Assembly: GCA_034687125.1 (NCBI GenBank)
Contig: JAQGBZ010000062.1
Location: 175,321-239,320 of the forward strand
Direction: 5' to 3'
Length of the DNA stretch: 64,000 nucleotides
Source of the DNA: Neelides folsomi
Taxonomy: Eukaryota > Arthropoda > Collembola > Neelipleona > Neelidae
The notes beneath the pieces are model-generated. The model worked only from the letters and a program-made list of their open reading frames with translations. It did not search any database and had not been told where the DNA came from. The position numbers and the translations under genes were made by a program. Shown piece by piece: positions 30,401-45,400 of this stretch. Every line of letters begins with the position of its first letter. The stretch's first letter is position 1.

Positions 30401-33400
30401 CATGTGTGAGAAATTCCTTCCCCAAACTTATTAAATAATGAATGAACTCGCCAACGAGTTGTCTTGTGAGTTTTCCAACGGGCGGAACGAGCCTCATCGA
30501 ATAAACCTCTCGATACTTCTTAATAAGTAATAATAATATTATTATTAATGGGCCCAACTTTGGATGCTTCCGAGTGTCTCCACGAGCCGACCCTTGGAAC
30601 AACCCATCCCTCTCTTGTGCTAATGGGCATGTGTATTCTGAATATCCCTTCGATTACAGGTTTCCTTTGATGTATGATACTCTCTCTGCTGTGACTTGTA
30701 CTATTAGGACGGGGTTGCATGATGAAATTTTGAAAAGTGCATAGGAGACTGTTGAAGCAAGACACGGGAAACTTAAGAGGTTCACAAGTGGAAAAGAGGG
30801 CTTGGCTCACTATAGAAGTTTACTAGATAAAGAGTGGAACGCAGAAGAAGGAGAGGATTGGAAGCAAAAAATGATGCATTTGATCTCGTGTGTAATGAGA
30901 TCGAAGACGGAGTCTTGAAGGGCATGAACGAAGGTGGACGTTTGAAGTGTTTGACGTGTGAGCCGAGGCGGTGGGTCCTTGACAAAGGGCGACTCATTCG
31001 GCTCACTCAAGAGCCAATTCCCACTGAGCCCCTCAACCTCATGACCTGCATAGCTGAGCTAAGTGACCCTCATGTTGGAGGTAGTGAATCGCCATGGGCC
31101 TCCGGCAACAATCACACCGGTTCTTCCAATGCAAATGAAATGGGAAGAGTTATGAGCGAGCTGGCCACAGGGCCCTCCAAATACACATATGATCATATAG
31201 AAGATGTCTGAGACAAAATGGCCCCTGCCTCTTCCCCCTATCCATCTTCGAGAATGAGATTGAGCATTAAGTTGTTTAAATAAGCAGTTAACTCCTGAAA
31301 TGTCAATTCAAATCACTCAAATGATGATTTTAATTCCATTGGATAATATTCATTTTAATCTTTTTATAAAGATTTCAAATATTGATGATGAATCTCTATT
31401 CAAATTATTGTTTTATTGTTGATGAATATCTGTTTAATTAGAATGACAGAAAGGAAAATGACATGGAAAGTCTTGATCAATAGAGCGTCTTCAGTTTAGA
31501 GGACTCGAGAGAATTAAGAATCCTCGTTGAGGTCTTTTGAGCCACTTTGGTTTAAAGAGAATTAAAGCATGTGTATGGAGAATAAAAGACCTGCATGCTT
31601 TAATGAATGAACAGAGATGTGAACCCAATGACACAGTATTGAGGAAGACACTTCGTCCTCGTCTCACTTGTTAGAAGGAGAAACGAGAGTTTAATGCATT
31701 GAGAATTGGGTTCGGCTCCACGGGCTCCTCTTTAAACCTCTTCATCTCCTGCCGTGCCACGACGGAGAAGCCTTCGCCAAACATCAATGGTAATAATCCA
31801 CCACCCCCAAAAACCTCAAAGAGCGAAATGTAGCGGATAAAAGTCTTCTTGATCCAGGATGACATTTAGAACATAGGAGCAGGTTAAGGGGGAATCCACC
31901 TGCGACCGCCCCCGCCCTACTACCATACATTCTCACGTAGTGTGCCGACAATTAGATAATTCACCCATACAATGAAAGTCGATTGAGTCCTGATTGGAAA
32001 ATTGATTGCTCCCATCTCGACTAACACTTTCTCAACTGAGAGCGCATCCTCAACAATGCACACTGCGTTCACCTCCTATTCATCTTCACCCGGAGTGGTT
32101 CGCATAATGGAGAGTCTGGAAGGAGATCTCACCCACTAATTAATGAACTCTACGTACACAATGGGGCGTGTTGGCTATCTCTTCTTCCGTGCCAATCTTG
32201 TTCATTCTCAAGGAATTGAATTAAACTCTCTCCCAGGCCGAGATGAGAGATATGTGTATGTGTGCAATTGTAATTTGCTACTACATGGAAAGGGGATGTT
32301 CGAAAGAGTTAAAATAAATAATAATAATTAAAAGGACTTCTCTCTCATACATACGTGCTAATGAAGGAGCGTATTTATGCCAAGAATATTTACTCAAAAA
32401 ATTTGTAATATCCGAGAGAAGGATCTCCGAGAGATCTGTTCACTTTTTTTCTCGCGGCTTTAAGAGCCAAGGAGCAATTTAGTTATTTACTTTTGTACTT
32501 TACAGGTGAATCGTGCTGTGTCATGTTTTATTACCCATTTCTCCTCGTGGCCCAAATCAAGTGATTATTAATGGGAAATAAAGAATTTCTAGTAGGAGGA
32601 AGAAGCCTTTGACTCAAAGAGGAAGATGAATGAAAGTAATACACGAGAGTTGTAATGTCCACTTACACGGTTTGATAAAACGCATTTGTAAGATCTCACG
32701 TCTAAAGAAATAATAACAGATTGAGTACCGAGTTCAGAATTTGTAAATTGTAAACCTCGAGGGATTCTAGATCAAATCACATCTGCAGATATGAGGCTTA
32801 TTTAGTGATAAGTGACAAGCCTCCAGAAATATTTTTCCTCAATTCCACGGCTCAATGTCCACGTTTTTTCATTTACCCTTGCCGGTTCTACTTACGTGCA
32901 GAAAGTCTAAAATTGGTCTGGGAAACCGCAAGGCAGTCAATTTAAAGGAAGCGCCTCTCTTTCACTCGTCGCTCAACATGAGAAAATAATCTCAGTCTGC
33001 AGCCAATATCATAGTCAATGAAATACCGGTAATAAATATCATCGAGATCCCGCACATCTTTATACATGTAAAATATAGTATAATATTCCTATCATAAAAT
33101 GCTAAATGAGAATGAGAAATGGTTCAAGACACGATTACACGTGTACAATAAAGTAGGAATAAAATAATTGTGTGTAGACTGCTTGGAAGCTCGCATTTCT
33201 TTTTAACAATCGTAAATTATAAATTCATCTCTATCTTATATTTTTCCCCCGGATTGAAACGAGTCTTATCCTCAATTCCATATCGGTAAAATAAAGTCAT
33301 GGTTGCTTCGGCTTTTTTCAACCGTACATTTGGCATATTCCTAATTTTAACGACGACCGTAAATCCCATACCGTCAAAGAGGATGTTTCTTTCAATTAGC

Positions 33401-36400
33401 GAGACCGAAAAATGCTCATTTGGACCCTCCCTGGAAACATTTTACGATCAAGAGCGCTCATCGCATCTTCACAAGGAATCTGATTCCGCCTGAAGTGTCA
33501 TTCGACTCACAGAGAATTGTGAATTGAAGTTATAAAATATCCGAATGGATTTTCAATAAGAGTCTCCGTTGGGCAATGAGGTTGGCCGGCGCCTCGCCAA
33601 AAGGGCGTTCACCGAACTAAACTAAAAAGCAGCCATCTCTTAAGTTTTAACGATCACTTGAGCCCTCAATCATCTTTAATATTAACAAAGCGAGGCAAAT
33701 AAATTCCCAAACTGCAGTGATAATGAACTTCATTAAATCTAAAAGGAAAAGCTCGGCCATAAAATTAAACCCAGGGATTGGAAACCTCAGGATTTCCAGC
33801 CCTTATAAAACCAATGTTGAAAATATTGAAAAATGTTCTCACGTCGAGCACGGAGTCGTCGAGCGCGTGCCTTGATTTGAAAAAGAAGCTCAAGGGACCC
33901 CACGGCGATTTTTTCCCTCCCTCTTGACATGGAACCTTCAAAGTCAAACTGATGTCAATAATAAAATACAACATAGATTTGATTGGTGATTCTCCAATGT
34001 TCCGATCCTTGAATCTTTAAAAAAAAAAGACTTGAATCCCTAATGATAAATCGAATTGAATGATAGGTTGGATTATTAGCTACAATTTATTACTTATTTA
34101 CATTCGGCACATCATGTTGTTCTTCCCACAAACTCAATTTCTTGTCCACTACCAAGGATCCATAAAAAACAGACTGGAGGCGAAAGGCATAATGTGACTT
34201 GTAATTGTTGACGAAGACTTGTGCAGTGAATCAATAATAAATATTCCAAAAATAATGACCTGAGTTTTAAATCCTAACTGCATTGGCTCTTCTATTCTCA
34301 TGCCAAGTGCGTCGTATTGGGCTTGCTGACTGAATTGCTAAATATCCCAAGAACCCTTTTTTCAATTCTCTCATACACCAAGGACAATGTTAAATTCTTG
34401 AATAGTAATGAGAGAAACAATGAGTGAAAATGTTTTTATGCGTTTTTAAGAGTTGATCAATTAGTAAATTGACGAAGATGATGATAAGGGCTTATCTTAT
34501 ACCTTGGCAATTTGTCTACCTCTTTGTACACAGCTAAATTAATTTTATTATTATTATACTCCACTTAATAAGTATTCATAAGTGCTTCTGTGGACACACT
34601 GGTTATAATCAGTAAAGATCCAGACATATTTCAAATTACATCTCATACATCTCAAGTCATATATGTCATATAGTCATTAATGGAAGTTTTTATTATTACA
34701 AGAAAATAATTTTTAATTTTTTGTCTCCACTCTCAATAAGTATTATTTTAGATAAGGGGATGAGATTTCAATTAGGCAATTAAAAACAAGAGTGTGAATT
34801 GCTGTTAAGTATGCGAGATCATATAATTGAACAATTGGAGAATCTTCTTATATGAATTGGGCATTATAATTACATAATGTTTATAAGTTTAGATATTTGT
34901 AAGGTGGTGATAAATATATTTGTAAAGTGATATATTGTTGAATAAACGTAATAAAATACTCACCTCTTTCCCCTTTCCGTTCACTTTCATCCCTTCGATC
35001 GTCTCTTGTCCTTCTGCAAATTAAGAAAAGAGTAATCATGAATTTGTGTCGAAAAAGGCCTTAAAGTTTACATTGGGTAGTTGTCATCATAAACTTTCAT
35101 TACTCTTTGTCTAACCACGAATAATTTGAATAGGATTTTGGAAAGGGGCTCATTGAAAATTAAAAGGATTCCTCCAAAGATCATAAAATGGTTTGAGCTT
35201 TAAGAACTCATCGCTACTTTGCTCATTTCATTCCCACTGATTAATTCCATCCTTGTTAACAAGAGAGAATCATCCTTCTTGTCTTCTCCACATTTCGCAA
35301 GGGTGTATTTATCTACTATATTCATTTCGTGCAATAAAATTAGTTGGCTGATTTTTTTCTACAACTTTTACGTAGATGAGGATTAGACTCTATTATTTAT
35401 CATGGAAGAGACGGATCTTTTAAAGTACGATTTTCAATAGTACAGATATTTTGCTCTGAGATAATGCTTGTGTAGAAAAGGGATTCGTACATTTTACATC
35501 CCACTTCTTGCTCCACACACGGACTCATGTTTTAAATGCCTCTACGACTCTGCTTTCAACTCATATACGGCAATGGGTAAAAATTGGAAATTTGAAAACA
35601 CTTTGTATTCCTTCTCGTGGGGGAGATCGTGCATAAAATAGTAAATTATTCCCTAAATCAAAGTTCATAGAAATGGAGGTGAGATGTGGTTAGCCTTGGG
35701 TCCGCTTAAAAGTAAATCCAGTCATCTCTCGTAATAAGATTCAATTCTACGCATTCCATCTCTCGAACCTCTTAATGGAATAATCCCCACACTGCAATTA
35801 TTCCTTAATTCTTACCGTGATACAAGTGAATTCAACCCATGTTTTCAAGATTTAAATTTTGGGAAAAAACGCATTGCACTTGGGATGAAGGAAACGAATG
35901 CATCTTCGTTTTTTCTCCCTACTTTTTCCCACGGATGAGATTTTGCACTTGTTAATCATGCCTTTGAAAACTCCTCAAAATTACTTGTTAAAGATGATAA
36001 AGATTAATCATACCTTAATGAATTAGTTTAAAGAAAGAATATAAAAATTGAATTTAAATATTTATGAATATATTTTGAACAATTATAAATACAAATGAAT
36101 ATGTATTTGGCATAAATATACAAAAGTAAAGAATGTATCATGCAAACACAAGTCATACTTGTACATATGTATGAATGTATTACCAGGAATTTAAAAAATG
36201 ATTATGACCATTATCATTGTAAATCTTGTGTTGGAATGCGAATAGTTAGCAAGATAAAATTTAATTCTCTCTGCTTAATTTGCATTGCATCCAAGACGGC
36301 GTCAAACGTCCTTCCTAACCAAAGAATGCTACGGAGTTTAAAAAGCTTCTTAATTAGGTTAAACGAGAAGAAGGTAAATCTTTTATTCCTATATGGATGT

Positions 36401-39400
36401 GCGAATTCCTGAGGGAAGTTTTAAATCCTCAAATCCTATACTAATTTTCATTGAGGAGATAATCCCTTCGACAAATAACACTCACTGGCGAGGGTTTATG
36501 ACAAGAAGCCAAATGCCAACAGAGTTCGAAGATTCATTTACTTCTTCCAACAACACCCCTGTAAAGACTTCCATGCTCACGCAAACTGTAGGAGACTTCA
36601 TTCCAAATAGCATAAAATAAATGAGTAACCGTAAATTGGCAAAGTAGGTTTTTTCTTCCTTCTCTTACTCACAGTCCTCGTCTGTGCTCTACTACCTGCC
36701 TGTAGATCCATTCTTCACCACTCACTAATCATTTCCACATTATTCGTCTCAAATAAACTTTTCATTCATTCCATTATGTTCTCAACATATGTGGATGGGT
36801 TTAGGATGGGAGATTAGCACCGACTCTATTGCAGAGCCATTCCCCTACATTCCATTTATATTGTCTACTTTCTTTTGCACTTCGCCAATCCTTCAACTCT
36901 TGAAGATCATAAAACCTGAATGCCCTGCACAGTCCAATATAATCTGGCCATTTTATTCGAACACGTCGTGGGGATAATAGCAGAGGTTTGTGAGTGAGGA
37001 TTGTAAGATCTCAGGGTGAGTATTTATTTATAAGGTTTATAACAGTTTGATTCTCCCAGCTCCACCTCATTACTATTTTTCATTTGCTCATTCTCGGTGA
37101 GAATTGAAGGGTTGGCATATACTTTCGGCCTATACCAATTTGTGGAATTTTAGAGTTATTATATTGAAGATTGGATAGAGAGATGAAAAACTGGTGGTTG
37201 GAAAACATATAACCCTCTTAATCTTCCTCAACTATCCTCGATTATTTCTTCACTGGCTCTTTAATGTCCGCTAATAAGGTTTCATAGAATAATTTTTGCG
37301 AGAAAAATTCCTCTGATCGCGGGTGGAAAGTAGGCGAAGAGGTTCACAATGGGTAAATTGAGCAGAGAGGCCGGAAGGCTCAATTTACCCTACTGACCAA
37401 ATGTTAAAAAGTCTTAAAACTCTCCTCTCCCAAATTCACTTGAAAGAAGTGCCCAAAGAACCCAAGGCGACTTCTTTTAGCATCTTCAAACTTTTGCATA
37501 AACATTATAAACACTAGGTAAGACACTCAATAGCCCACACGTGGCTCTTATAGTATATCATAAAAATTAAACCTCTTTTTCAAAACCTTGTATTCTTTTT
37601 TAATATCTTCTTATTTGCTCTTCAGCCCCTCAAGAAAGTCAGTCACATTTTCGAAATTCTTTACCAACATTTGAATTAATTTAGTAACGTCACCTCCTGT
37701 TATTTTCTACATTAATCTTGAGACATTTGAGACTCTTGTCCTTCCATTGTTAAATCCCTGACGTGAATTCTTCCTATTCTCCTTCCCTCGATGTCAAAAG
37801 GACTGAATGATCTTTTGAAGGGGAAAATGGCCAAATGTAATCTTGAATAATTAATATCTTTGGCCATTGAAATTACTCAATTGCAACCATTTTGTTCGCA
37901 TGCCTGAATAGTCATAGTGAAGCACTTGTGCTCTTTCCATTTTATGCAGGCGACGAATAAACATTGCAAATCTTCATTTAATGATAATGATGACTCCACG
38001 TCCATGTGGAGATCTTTTCCATCCCCATACATTCAAAATCATATGATCATCCTTCAAAATTGTCAATTTAAAAATTATACAATAATTAAATCATTAGAGC
38101 CTTGAACATATTTTAGCCAAAATTACACAGTTCTCCTACCGCACCTTTTCACAAATCCTGTTATTATATTCAATTTCAGTCTTCAATCATCATCAGCTCA
38201 TCCTTTTGGAAAATTGAGTAAGCATGTGAGGAGTTTAAATATACACACATACTCACCACAAAACAAATTGAGGAGATGAGAGTATAATAATGGATGAATT
38301 AGAGGCTCCGTTCTGGTCAAGAGCTTTTATTTTTTCTCATCACTCCATTTAATTATAGTTGGTAGAATTACCTCACAATTTCTTATTCCCGATGGATTTA
38401 TGTAAAAAGAAGGGGCATAATAATGGTTTATTTAAAAGGGAGTTCCACCTTCTACGTCCGTCAATCAAAGGAATATAAAAATGTAAGGAAGGCGGCTTTT
38501 TTAGACGGCAAATGGTAAAAGAAAAAATTTCTCTTTTTTCAAATCTTCCCCTATGATTAGGGTATAACAAGTTGGCTAATAATATAATACTTCAACCTGC
38601 GGTCAGATGATTAAATCATTTCAATTGCTAAATATGAGGATCCATTTATTATTTGATTAGGAGAGGGTGTCATTGTGCTCACTTTCACCTTTGTGTTGTG
38701 ATTCCTACTTACTTATATGCCCACTTTACAAAGAATGGGAAGTATGGACGAAGACTCGAAGTGTTTATGAATGAAAATGAATTTCTTTCCCAGCCAATTC
38801 CGGCTCAACATTCCTCATTCAAATTGCCAATCCTTCAATCTTACTACTTCAGCCCCACTGATTATTTATGTGGAAATCTCTCTTATCCTTAATATTAATC
38901 TTGATTCTTATTCTTAATTCGCATCCTACAACAACATGTCTATTTAAGGAGCATATTGTAAATATTTTCCGAGTATCCCTCCTCTGTTTTGTATATCAAC
39001 AATTACAAGGGTGAATAGCTGTAAGTAATATATTTTTTCATAATAAATAGACGCTATGGAAGTGTAGGTCATAGCCATTTAAGAATCGCATAAATACAGA
39101 GAATACCATCTCAATAATTTCTATTTTGGCTAATATGTATCCACACTTATAAAAATTAAGTTCCAATGCAAGTATTTTATTCGCGAGGTTAGCGCCAAAC
39201 ACTCGTATCAATTATATAAGGAATCTTCAATGGTTGGACTTGGAATGGACTTGAAAATGGGCTTGAAAATACATAGGTGATGGAAAGGTAAATTTCTCAA
39301 ATTAATCGTTATTGAGGCATGAAATTCTCCAACGTGGAATGGCGTGTATTAAAAAGAATTAAATAGTCTTTTATCTAAATTGGGTGGAGTGCAATTTCTT

Positions 39401-42400
39401 ACTTAATCTCATGGGAATTCAAAGTTTAATTGAAACTTCCTTTGAGGTCCGACACTTGTCTTCCAATGCTACTCAACATACAAAGGGATCATACCAGAGG
39501 GTGAGGGTCAGAAGCGACATGTGAAATCGAAAGTGAATTTTTCTCACCCATCACTACAATTGTAACCTACATTTTTATAATATTTATGCATATTTATATT
39601 ATAACCAGGCGGACATTCTGTAATATTTGCATTCTAATTGTATTCGTGAGTCTTGAATTTATTTTCCTAATGAATCAAACAATTTGATCCCGCAGCGGTG
39701 GAAGCAGGTGGACGAAGAGAATAATAGCTATTATCCTTATGCATCTATTTGCAAGGGATAATCAGGAGTGTAATACACTTTTGATCATCCCTATTACCTA
39801 CACATTAAATAGATAACTATATTGCAGTATAGGACCTCTCCGCCTCCTCACTAGGGTTTTAAAAAAGGGAGTTTGAATGCAGCATTGAGCGGCGGAACGT
39901 GAGAAAGAGGACAATAAAACAAATAGAGAGTATCTGCCTCATCTCAATCTCTTCCGAATCGTAATGGGAATGGTCACGGACACCTCCTAGAGAGACGACG
40001 GCGCTTGTACTTATGCAACCTCCGATGCCTATCTCATCCTTACATGATATAATTATTTATTTCCGAAGTACAATCCCATTATAATTTTTATAATCCTATT
40101 GTGGAGACAGAAAGAATGTGTATGACGGAGGATCTCAACTCCCGTTCCCAATTCCCACAGAAGCGAACATGATTGATTCTAATAATGACTCCATTTAGCA
40201 TGTACATAATGAATAATCTCATCCTCTTAAGCCCGTCCAAACCCTCAAAAAACTGTTCATGATAGGCAAATAGAGAAAAAGCGAGGAAGTTGTTTAATAA
40301 TTTCATCATCATCCTCGGATTGTATTATTTGGAGTTGGCCAACTGGCCACAAGAAGGTGCCTTACAGCATCCTCACTCAATTCAACATTAATTCACATGG
40401 CATTTGAATAGGTTAATACATCATTAAAGACCCTTCTGCACAAAAATGCCGCACACAGCACAAAAAATGTGTACAGTCGACGAAGACTGTTTTGACAGAC
40501 AATTTAAATTTTTGCCTCAAAGACTCAATTCCTCTACAGTTAAGATGTGAATGGGAGATTCGTTGCTCAACTTCTAAACTGATGGCCAGGTAGCTAATTA
40601 AATTTGCATGTGATGAGTAGAGGTGGGTTGGGGGGATCTATAAATGGGAAATTGAGAAATGGAATTTCGTTTTCAAAAACTTCCTCTTGGCTCAAAAGTC
40701 GCAAATAAGCTAATCGTCGCCTGTTAAAACCTTTTATTCACTCTGCATGATCTCTGAGAGAGACGTGCTTTAAGGAGCTTCACAAATGTCTATGTAATAA
40801 TATCTGTTGGATTTGGAGAGTGAAAAAAAGAAACTTGCTTATTCAATTCTCAGTCGAATCCCATTCATGAATTTAATAGCAATTCATTTCTCATTCAGAG
40901 ATTTTAATCTCTAATTAATTCGAATACAGTTAATTACGCGAGGCCTCTCCTGTTCCATGTATAAAAGGTATATAAAGGAATTATTTACCAAATGGGTTAC
41001 GTGTTTTGAGCGAGGAGTCAACTTGTTCCTTTGCCTTGTCCAATGAGTCCATTTAATGAATTTCCCATGAATTCTAATTACTTCATCTCTGACATACATC
41101 GGGCGAATTGGGGAACAAGAGCGTTGGACTAATAATTACCAACTATCTTTGTATCATCTGTTTCTCCACAAAGAGGAACGTGAGAGAGAGGTTCCGCCAC
41201 TGACTTTCATTCTCTTATGAATAAACCAAATAAACATGCCTCGACGAGATCTATTCGGTCAATTCAAATTAAAAACTACAGAACTCGGACGGAATCATAA
41301 TCATCTTCCTTGGGAATTGAGTCATTTCAAATCAGATTTGCATAACTGCCAATACAAAGCAGACCAATAAGTCTAGTTAATTTTTCCATTTTTACCATGG
41401 ACAGGATGATTTGTGAGGGGAGCTACTGTTCTATTCAAGGCTGACAATCAATGATATGACATTTGCTCTTGTTCTTTCGCGTAATAACCTCATACATACT
41501 AAATAATTCAGAAGAGAATGGGAGTTCGTAATAAATTAAGATTATCATCTACCGCAATTTATAAATGATCATTCGTCTAATTAAATGTCAACAAAGAATT
41601 CGCCACAAGTACAAAGTATTTAAAAAAGAGTATACAACACTGGTGTTATTCTTTCAAGTACATTTGGTGTGGTTTAAATACTAATAAGTTACTTAATCCT
41701 CATAAAGATCATTATTAATGCTCACTAAAGAAGAAAAGCAATTACATTACGGGCTTACATCTCCGCTGAGCTCAGATCCCCTAAGACTCTAATATACAGG
41801 GTGGGCCATTAATTGCGCTCGTTTTACTTAAAATAGAAATATCTTTTTTATTGATTAACTGAATTATAGTACAATTAGCATTTATATAACTTATATAGCA
41901 TAAAACACAAAAATTAGGCTTAATCCGTAAGTTGTGCTCCGTTCACTTCAATACAACGCTGCAGCCGACCTTCAACTGACTCGCACGCGCGCTTGCACAT
42001 TTCAACCGGGATTTCCTCAAAAACTTGGGTGATGGCGGCTTTCAACTCATCGAGTTTCTGGAGTTCTGGAGTTCTCATGGGTTTCTGGAGTAAACCTTGT
42101 CTTTGACATATCCCCAAACGAAGAAGTCCAAGGGAGTCAGGTCAGGAGAACGAGGAGGCCATGCAAGTGGTCCGCCGCGTTCAATCCACTTTGTTCCAAA
42201 CTTTTCGTTCATGCAGCCTCTCACATCTTTTAACATCCTCCTGAGCGATGTTCGGCTCATGTTTATTTCCGCTGAAAGTCTTCTTGTCGATGTTGGTCCC
42301 AGTGGCTGGTCATCAAGTCGACTTCTCAATGTATGAAAATTTTCTTGAATCTGAATTGTTCTTGGCTTTCCGGGTATTCTTTTATCCAAAACACTTCCAG

Positions 42401-45400
42401 TGTCTTCAAATTTCTTCAATAGACTTCTTATCGTGCTGCTACTTGGAACCAGCGTATCAAATGTCCAACCGCGAACAACTTCTTCAGCGTTGTTAACTTT
42501 AGAATATTCTTTTATTACGTAAATCCTCTCCTCTTTAGTTAAACGCCTACGATTATCCATTGTTAAAGTTAATGGATAAAATTGTAAAAGTGAAAACCGG
42601 GGAGACTTTCTCAAAGAAAGTGGATGTCGTTTATTTATGGTTGAATCATATCAGCTAATAGTTTGCCATATAATACAGTAATGTATTCCTCATATAAAGG
42701 CCATTTTAATGGTTATTAATCATTAAACATCTTAAAGTTAGTATGGATTAAAATAAAAGAACGCAATTAATGGCCCACCCTGTACAATTACTAGTGGGTT
42801 AAGGCAAAAAGAGCTTTTGCTCTTGGCAGGAGACGCATTTTGCTTATACTTAAGGACAGAAGGTTAAGGTATATGTCCAAATCACAGGTAATAAAAACTT
42901 GACAAATTATGCATATATGCCTATTAGCACAGCAATACTTGCTATATCTTATTCATGTGTTTTCATTATAATAAATGGTCTTATTCATTTAAAAACGAAT
43001 TCAAGTCCATTTCCATAATGTGTAACATGTGGTGATGGTGCTGTGTTCAAATCAGTACAGTTGATCTCATCTTGGAAGAAATGCAGCAAGGCTTTCTGTC
43101 TGGGATTAAAGACTAATAAAATATATAATATGTGGTTACATGAGTATAACTAGATGGCTATTTCTAAAATAAAGGAATGTCGTAGGGGGGAAAAAGTGTG
43201 ATTCGAGACGAGGAAGAGACAGAGAGGGAGAGAACTCTCCTTAACTGACACTTGAGATGGAGACAAAGAAACTTTTAAAATCCCACGTATTCCCTTCACA
43301 CGCAATTCCCCCAAGGCTCATCCCTCAAATTCTTAAGGCCCTCAGAGCACCTTTTAAAGTTACTTCCTCTTTCCCGTCATAAAATATTTAAGTTACTATT
43401 GAATAAATTAAATTAGTGAATAGTACTAATTTAATTTACTCATGTACCTAATAAAATATAGTAATAATATCTAGGTACATGATTTAGTAAACCGAATTTA
43501 TTCGTATTTAAATTGAGTCCGCAAGTTATTATTATAATTTTAAATATGAATTTAATTTGATAATAAAGTATGGAAATATGGAAAAGAAAACTGAAGAAAA
43601 CTTCTTTGCTCTACTTCTATTTATAATAAATAAAATATTCATAAGCGATTCAAAGTATGTAGAGCAATAAGTGAAATTGAGCATTGAGGCAATTTCCTTA
43701 ATTGTGAAGCTGTAAAGCTGAAGTGGATACTTATGTCCCTTCGGTGACATGAAGAGCCAGAAGCCTCCCTTTTAACCTGTCAACAATGAGTCTTCGCTTC
43801 AACACTCAAACCATAATGTCAAACCTATCCGACAATTATGATATGAATATATCCCTCAGCGGTTTTTTTCACTTTAAATGTAAAAGGGAAAATAATTCCC
43901 TTTCTCGTTCCTGTACATTCATACACATAAATTGGTCCTACTTAAGACGGATACATGAAAAGTGCTTTTCAATCTCTTTAATTTGGAAGGAGTGGGAGGG
44001 CATAAGCTATGAGGAGAAATTGACTGTAAGTGGCGGGCGTCGTGAGCCGCTGGCTCGTGTAATAAAAATCTCTTACTTTTGGTCTCAGAAGTGTCTTCCA
44101 TGAAGCCTGGGTTGTCGTAGCTGAAGTTCTTCCCTCCATCCTCAACGATGACCAAATTCGCGAGTCCCGACTCTGCAAATGGGGAAAATGCATATCATAA
44201 CTCATTACAAGCCAATTCCTTATTGTCCTATTGAATCCTACACGTTGAGTCGTAAATTCGAGATTCCTCTTCCGATCGTTATTCCTCGTGGAATTATTAG
44301 TGGATCAATTAAGAGAGTAATTTCCCTTGCAAATCACATTTCCCGCCCTCTTGTCGGCCCACTACATTGCTCATTAAACCCGACGCGCGATGAAGGTGTG
44401 CATCGAGGAGGAAGAAGCCACTCTATCTTGGAAGGAAAGTTTGAGTCGGCCATAAAGTATATTTTAAGGGCGAAAAGCTCTGATTTTCCAAACGTTGGAG
44501 GGTTATTAGTAAAATTCATTAGGGCCGACGCGGAGGCTGTTCATTATCTCGCGTGACGGAAGATGTGAAAGGGAATTCGGCGGACATCTTTATTAGGGAG
44601 GAATATACGGATTTGGAATTGAGACAGGTGGTGGAGAGTGATGGGGCATAATAACAGGCTGGCCGAGTTCGTCGTCGTGAGTCTTTTATTCGACTTTTCT
44701 CAAATATCTCTTTCTCATTTTGGGGGATTGTATCTATGGGCTTATTTAAGGAGTGAACGACGCTTCACAACATCTCCTCATTGAGAGAGAGACCAAAACA
44801 ACTGTGGGATTGTGAACACAAACCGTGTTGAGGCATACACACTGCCATTTGAATGATTATTTTTATTATTAGTGGTGAGGAGGTTTGTGTGTCTAACGAT
44901 CAGATGCTTCCGCAGAAGAGGAGAGAACGAGAAAAAAGGGAAATAAAGGAATTCTGCTTCTAGAGTAAATTACTCCTTTCATTATTCCATTCGGTTGGCC
45001 TACTTTTAAGAAGAGAAAAACTAACCGACGGTGGATTAAAAACAATGATTTTTCCCAAGGCGCATTTTTCATCTTTCGATTCCGTGTCCTCTTCCCCCAC
45101 GAGAGATCATTTCCCTTTAGGGACAATTAGACACATTGCGTTCATAAATTCTTCTGTCCACTTGGATGAATTTTTCTCCAGTTATTTAAACCATCTCAAA
45201 CTCTTAAATACAAATTAATATTCTAATGACTCAATAGGCTCATGGTTTAACATCCCCAACCTGGGCGAGTTTTATGATATAACTCAATAAACAAAGGAAT
45301 GCTCTCAATCTCATCAGGGCAGCAATTAATCCTCATCGTTATTTTAATATATTTTTTTTCTCCCCGACCAGATTCCTAAGTTAGATGGTCCATTGGGGGA

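Noticed and set aside
30834-31211. 125-codon plus-strand frame in intron 3 (also open on minus)
   Set aside because: Begins with GTG, is open in several frames on both strands because of composition, and matches no family motif.
36140-38900. Small plus-strand frames of 60-90 codons
   Set aside because: No motif, no splice logic; within the PDZ-gene intron 2; chance frames.
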